From contig JAPDQB010000040.1 in assembly GCA_034506175.1 (NCBI GenBank), forward strand, positions 1 to 63,336: a stretch of DNA of 63,336 nucleotides, in the 5' to 3' direction. Source of the DNA: a candidate division KSB1 bacterium. Lineage in GTDB: Bacteria; Zhuqueibacterota; Zhuqueibacteria; Zhuqueibacterales; Zhuqueibacteraceae. Position numbers and translations under genes: made by a program. How positions within the stretch are numbered: the first letter of the stretch is position 1; each line of letters opens with the position of its first letter. This document shows positions 60,084-63,336 of this stretch, piece by piece. The notes beneath the pieces were generated by a model. The model was not told the origin of the DNA and did not search any database. It was given only the letters and a program-made list of their open reading frames with translations.

Positions 60084-61738
60084 ATGCCAAGCTTCTCGCT
60101 ATCTGCGCAATCTTCTTCAGCGTGTTGATCGTTGGGAAAACCCTTTTTGCCGCGTCGATTATTGCGAAGCCGGGCGATAATCTCAGCGCCAAGCTCGCCG
60201 CGTTGCAACCAGGCGACACGCTGCTCTTGCGAGGCGGCAACTATAACGAGGGCCTTTCATTGCCGCGCAGCGGCAGCCCCGGCAAGCTGATGACCATCCG
60301 CGCCTACGCCGGCGAGAAACCGGTTATTTCCACCAGTGGCACGGTGTTGAATTTGAACAAAGATTATTGGCTCATCGAAGGGCTCACGTTCGACCATCAA
60401 AACGCCGAAAGCGACGCGGTGCCAGTCAGCGGCAGCCACAACGTCATCCGCCGCTGCGAGTTCCGCAACGGCCGGCGGGATTGTTTTGACGGCGACGGCG
60501 GCAGCCGCAACAACATCATTGAGAATTGCACGATTCATGATTTTGTCTGGAAACCCGGCTCTGATGCGCATGGCATTGTGCTCAATCCGGGCGCGCGCGG
60601 CTGGATCATTCGCAACAACGTCATTTATAATTGCGGCGGCGACGGCGTTCAGCTTTATGCCGATGACAAAACCGAGATCGCGCAGTACGCGAAGAATATC
60701 ACCATCGCCGGAAATATTTTTTACACCACACTCGGCGGCAACAGCGAGAATGCGCTGGATTTCAAAGGCGTTGATAGCTGTCTCGTCGAAGCCAATCAAA
60801 TGTACGGCTTTGCGAATAAAGCCTGGGTCACGCAGAAAGGCTGCCGCAACATCACCGGCCGGTTCAATATCATTCACGACAGCCAGCGCGGAATGGAGTT
60901 TCGCGGCGAAGGCGGCAAAACCCAGGCGAATATTCGTTTGTACAAAAATATTTTGTACAACCTCCAGGCCTATTATGCGATCAAATTTGACGGCGTGGCG
61001 AATGTGGAGATCGCCAACAACACGATTGCAAATGTCAATGCCACCTGTTTGCGGGTCGAAGGGCTGGGCGTGCAAGGCGGATATTTTCGCAACAATTTGA
61101 TTTATCAAACCGAGGCGCCGAGCCTCAGCGGCCCTTTCAACGCCCAGGCCGATCACAACGGCTGGTTCAAAACCGCGGCCAAAAATCTCAGCGGCTTCGG
61201 AGACCGCGCCGGCGATGACCCGCGTTTCACCAACGCCGCGGCATTTGATTTTACGTTGCGCGCCGACAGCCCGGTGATTGATGCCGGGGTGAATGTTGGT
61301 TTGAGCTTCAAGGGCGCCGCGCCCGATCTGGGTGCGCATGAATTTGGCGACCTGCCTTTGCCGGTTGAAGACGAGAGGCGGGGCGCAGCGCTGCCGGATG
61401 AATTTGATTTGGAGCAGAATTTCCCCAATCCTTTTTCACTCTCTGGCGCAAGCAGCCTCGCCACCCGAATCGAATTCGGCGTTGGCGCCAGCACCGCCTT
61501 GCGCTTGGAGATTTTGAATATACTCGGACAGCATGTTCGCACGCTGTTTGAAGGTGTAGTATCGGCCGGGCGGCACGCGGTGGTTTGGGATGGGCGTGAC
61601 AACTTTGGTGTGATGGTAGCCTCGGGTGTCTATGTATATCGCCTTGCAGGGATATCGCAGACCGCAACGGGACGATCAACGGCATCAACTGAGCGTCCGC
61701 TCAAGGCAACCGCCCGGCTCCTTTTTTTTCAACGCTAA
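60080..61738 (+). CDS. Secreted right-handed beta-helix protein with FlgD-like sorting domain
   Basis: A 552-residue exported protein. After a signal peptide ('LLAICAIFFSVLIVGKTLFA'), residues 30-400 form a parallel beta-helix: 'IAKPGDNLSAKLAALQPGDT', 'IEGLTFDH', 'IIENCTIHDF' and 'IRNNVIYN' repeats, as in polysaccharide lyases and epimerases. The end carries 'EQNFPNPFSLSG' followed by an FlgD-like Ig domain ('LRLEILNILGQHVRTLFEG', 'VVWDGRD'), typical of C-terminal surface-sorting domains in Bacteroidota and related phyla. It may act on the polymer made by the locus. The start overlaps the GIY-YIG stop (ATGA). Confidence 0.85.
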   Translation: MNAKLLAICAIFFSVLIVGKTLFAASIIAKPGDNLSAKLAALQPGDTLLLRGGNYNEGLSLPRSGSPGKLMTIRAYAGEKPVISTSGTVLNLNKDYWLIEGLTFDHQNAESDAVPVSGSHNVIRRCEFRNGRRDCFDGDGGSRNNIIENCTIHDFVWKPGSDAHGIVLNPGARGWIIRNNVIYNCGGDGVQLYADDKTEIAQYAKNITIAGNIFYTTLGGNSENALDFKGVDSCLVEANQMYGFANKAWVTQKGCRNITGRFNIIHDSQRGMEFRGEGGKTQANIRLYKNILYNLQAYYAIKFDGVANVEIANNTIANVNATCLRVEGLGVQGGYFRNNLIYQTEAPSLSGPFNAQADHNGWFKTAAKNLSGFGDRAGDDPRFTNAAAFDFTLRADSPVIDAGVNVGLSFKGAAPDLGAHEFGDLPLPVEDERRGAALPDEFDLEQNFPNPFSLSGASSLATRIEFGVGASTALRLEILNILGQHVRTLFEGVVSAGRHAVVWDGRDNFGVMVASGVYVYRLAGISQTATGRSTASTERPLKATARLLFFQR

Positions 61739-62013
61739 AAGCATTGTCAGTTTTAAAACGTAAAACGCCACTTGCTCGTTATCAAGCAACAAGTGGCGTT
61801 TATCATTTTCCGGAAGATATTCTTGCCGGAAGGGACTCTCGCCTCGGTAAGCCTCCTGAGGAGAAATTTGGCATACAGTTGATGTGGCCATAGCTCAATA
61901 CACTCCAATATTGGCCTGATCATGATATTGACTTGTTTGATTATAGTCACGTTTACTGTAAGAATCAAGCCGGATTTGCAAGCGCGACGTTTTTACCGCC
62001 TCCCCGCAATCCT
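61739..62013. other. Gap between the beta-helix and methyltransferase genes
   Basis: The stretch between the beta-helix stop and the methyltransferase promoter holds one hairpin (61763-61801). Open frames on the minus strand (61685-61968) have no protein-like composition. I see no other feature. Confidence 0.5.
61763..61801 (+). terminator. Hairpin, likely terminator of the beta-helix gene
   Basis: AAACGCCACTTG (61763-61774) and CAAGTGGCGTTT (61790-61801) are perfect 12-bp inverse copies. The following TATCATTTTCC is only weakly T-rich, and the A-run upstream would serve equally on the other strand. Confidence 0.6.
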
Positions 62014-62042
62014 CTTGACAAAGTAAAATAATTTTGCTATCA
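62014..62042 (+). promoter_or_regulatory. Sigma70-type promoter of the DNA methyltransferase gene
   Basis: TTGACA (62014-62019), 17-base spacer, TATCAT (62037-62042). This is the best promoter match in the window and lies 60 bases before the start codon. Confidence 0.75.
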
Positions 62043-62045
62043 TGG

Positions 62046-62064
62046 CTGTGGCTTATTATACCAC
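62046..62064. promoter_or_regulatory. Inverted repeat at the methyltransferase transcription start
   Basis: TGTGG (62046-62050) and CCACA (62060-62064) flank TTATTATA, just after the -10 box where transcription would begin. It could be an operator for self-regulation, as for C-protein boxes of restriction-modification systems; this is speculative. Confidence 0.3.
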
Positions 62065-62101
62065 AACAGGAAAGCCCATCTACGCTAAATTTTGAGAGGC
62101 T

Positions 62102-63055
62102 ATGGAGCAAATACGAGTCAGTTCAGTCGTCGACTCAACAGCCGATGTCGTGTTATTTCCCGGGGACTGCCGTGAATTATTACGCCAACTTCCGGATCAG
62201 TTCGTTAAGCTGATTGTAACCTCGCCGCCTTATAATTTGGGCAAACCCTATGAAAATCGCATGGAGATGCCGGAATATTTGGAGCAGCAACGGCAAGTTA
62301 TTGCAGATTGCGTGCGGGTGCTTCATGAGCAAGGAAGTCTTTGCTGGCAAGTTGGTAATTACGTCGATAACGGTGAGATTGTGCCTTTGGATATTGCGTT
62401 GTATCCGATATTTTCGTCATTTGGGTTGCATTTACGCAATCGCATCGTATGGCACTTTGAGCACGGCTTGCATACAAGCAAACGTTTTTCGGGTCGCTAT
62501 GAAGTCATTCTCTGGTTCACGAAAGGAAATAACTATATTTTCAACCTCGACGCCGTTCGTATACCGCAAAAGTATCCGAGCAAAAAGTATTTTAAGGGCC
62601 CCCAAAAAGGTGAATATTCCGGGCACCCGTTGGGAAAAAACCCCGGTGATGTTTGGATAATTCCCAACGTCAAGGCGAATCATGTTGAAAAAACCATTTA
62701 CCCTTGCCAGTTTCCCGTTGAGCTTATTGAACGGCTGGTGTTAGCATTGACTAATGAAGGCGATTGGGTTTTTGATCCATTCATCGGCGTTGGTACGACG
62801 GCTATTGCCGCTTTGATGCATAACCGAAAGGCCATTGGAGCGGAAATTCTTTCGGAGTACAGGCAAATAGCAGAAGAACGGATTCAGTCAGGCGAAGAAG
62901 GAAGGCTGCGCGTTAGGCCCATGGAGAGGCCGGTTTATGATCCGAAAGCGCCTCATGTTTCAGTCCCACCCAAGCCAGTCCGCTTTGGGGAAAAAACAAC
63001 TCAATTACCTCTTTTTGATCGAGTTCAACAGGCATTGGACGAAGAAAAGGCATGA
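62102..63055 (+). CDS. Beta-class DNA methyltransferase (N4-cytosine or N6-adenine)
   Basis: A 317-residue enzyme. The catalytic motif 'TSPPYNLGKPYENR' comes early (about residue 40), and the SAM-binding motif 'DPFIGVGTTAIAALMHNRKA' comes late (about 222-240), the order of the beta class. SPPY fits N4-cytosine or N6-adenine methylation. The overlapping downstream remnant resembles BglII/BstYI-type endonucleases, whose partners are N4-cytosine methyltransferases of GATC-containing sites, so a target such as RGATCY is a guess. GAGAGG lies 3 bases before the ATG. The gene appears to be an orphan now. Confidence 0.88.
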   Translation: MEQIRVSSVVDSTADVVLFPGDCRELLRQLPDQFVKLIVTSPPYNLGKPYENRMEMPEYLEQQRQVIADCVRVLHEQGSLCWQVGNYVDNGEIVPLDIALYPIFSSFGLHLRNRIVWHFEHGLHTSKRFSGRYEVILWFTKGNNYIFNLDAVRIPQKYPSKKYFKGPQKGEYSGHPLGKNPGDVWIIPNVKANHVEKTIYPCQFPVELIERLVLALTNEGDWVFDPFIGVGTTAIAALMHNRKAIGAEILSEYRQIAEERIQSGEEGRLRVRPMERPVYDPKAPHVSVPPKPVRFGEKTTQLPLFDRVQQALDEEKA

Positions 63056-63207
63056 GGATCGTATACGAATATTCTCACCTCGGAGGTAGTGAGATACTTA
63101 AAGTTCGCTATCCCGATATTGAAATCGAGATCAATAATATCATCTCAAGAATTAAAGCGAAGAAAAGCAAAGTCAGCAGGGAGAAAATCATGCCAAGACG
63201 TTTATAG
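63052..63207 (+). pseudogene. Remnant of a BglII/BstYI-like restriction endonuclease
   Basis: ATG 63052 overlaps the methyltransferase stop (ATGA) and opens 51 codons starting 'MRIVYEYSHLGGSEILKVRY', which by recall matches the N-terminus of BstYI-type enzymes (about 200 residues in full). 'SREKIMPRRL' follows and then TAG (63205-63207); the next codons 'YSSENKPFV' seem to continue the family pattern before another stop and a REP-like repeat. So the gene is cut to about a quarter of its length. Low chance of function. Confidence 0.65.
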
Positions 63208-63244
63208 TATTCCTCTGAAAATAAACCGTTCGTATGAAAATGCC

Positions 63245-63290
63245 GTAGCGCAGGCTTCCAGCCTGCATGCAGACAAGATGTCTGCGCTAC
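63245..63290. repeat. REP-like palindrome (copy 2)
   Basis: GTAGCGCAG (63245-63253) pairs with CTGCGCTAC (63282-63290); within it are GCAGGC/GCCTGC and GCAGAC/GTCTGC hairpins, giving a cruciform-like layout. CGCAGGCTTCCAGCCTGC (63249-63266) is nearly identical to 27505-27522. Confidence 0.8.
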
Positions 63291-63336
63291 ATTTTCATCG
63301 TGAGGGGTGTGCAAACGTACATGACAATTCCTCTGA

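Noticed and set aside
60257..61339. 360-codon open frame on the minus strand
   Set aside because: It is the shadow of the beta-helix gene, where the third codon positions favour open antisense frames.
61685..61968. Two minus-strand open frames near the terminator
   Set aside because: They cover a hairpin and repeat-like DNA and show no ribosome binding site or protein-like composition.
63108..63314. 68-codon minus-strand frame with an apparent 'TSCLHAGWKPALR' segment
   Set aside because: It is the translation of the REP-like palindrome and is antisense to the endonuclease remnant.

Overview
The window is a continuous piece of bacterial chromosome with dense coding, mostly on the + strand, and no rRNA, tRNA or CRISPR array that I can see. 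The organism is probably a member of the Fibrobacterota-Chlorobiota-Bacteroidota superphylum or a neighbouring candidate phylum such as KSB1. The clues are a secreted beta-helix protein ending in an 'EQNFPNPF' plus FlgD-like sorting domain, a multi-Fn3 lipoprotein, and PEGA and DUF3108-like envelope proteins. This is inference from protein style, not a database result.

Left flank (1-10.3 kb): an orphan OmpR-type response regulator whose receiver lacks the usual N-terminal acidic pair, an RlmI-like RNA methyltransferase, a SET-domain protein, a HlyD-type adaptor with two MacB-type permeases but no ATPase (interrupted by an A+T-rich pair of small membrane proteins on the - strand), a DUF3108-like protein, a small unknown protein and a SpoIID/LytB-domain protein.

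Centre (10.9-59.2 kb): a very large exopolysaccharide locus. It has an initiating sugar-phosphate transferase, Wza-like export protein, Wzz-like chain-length protein, CpsD-like BY-kinase, Wzx-like flippase, a Wzy/O-antigen-ligase-like protein, several glycosyltransferases, two polysaccharide deacetylases, a FemAB-like protein, two heparinase/alginate-lyase-like proteins, nucleotide-sugar enzymes (4-epimerase, AlgD-like 6-dehydrogenase, WecB-like 2-epimerase), four small-molecule or nucleotide kinase-like proteins, and an ACP / LarA-like / acyl-CoA-ligase group. Several genes (DUF3473-like deacetylase, FemAB, acyl ligase, O-ligase) resemble those of XrtA/PEP-CTERM exosortase loci, yet no exosortase is visible. 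A uronate-containing, possibly acylated polymer is the reasonable inference.

Inside this locus are proteins that ordinary EPS biology does not explain: a STAS domain joined by about 550 disordered residues to a transposase-like HTH (17.5-19.8 kb); a degenerate AMP-binding protein without its P-loop (36.4 kb); an archaeal-like FtsZ GTPase joined through a long disordered linker to an Hpt-like helical domain without the phospho-histidine (37.4-39.8 kb); and a membrane multiheme cytochrome with TPRs (39.8-42.8 kb). I regard the 36.3-42.8 kb block as the best candidate for an undescribed system, perhaps a spatial or energy-sensing scaffold for polysaccharide production. An MNT/HEPN pair, with the HEPN gene frameshifted at an A7 run, sits in reverse orientation between the flippase and a kinase.

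Right flank (59.7-63.3 kb): a GIY-YIG-like small protein overlapping a secreted beta-helix protein, then a beta-class DNA methyltransferase with a strong sigma70-type promoter. It overlaps a truncated remnant of a BglII/BstYI-like restriction endonuclease that ends at a REP-like palindrome. Intergenic gaps throughout carry dispersed palindromic and low-complexity repeats; one such repeat lies in frame inside a glycosyltransferase gene.
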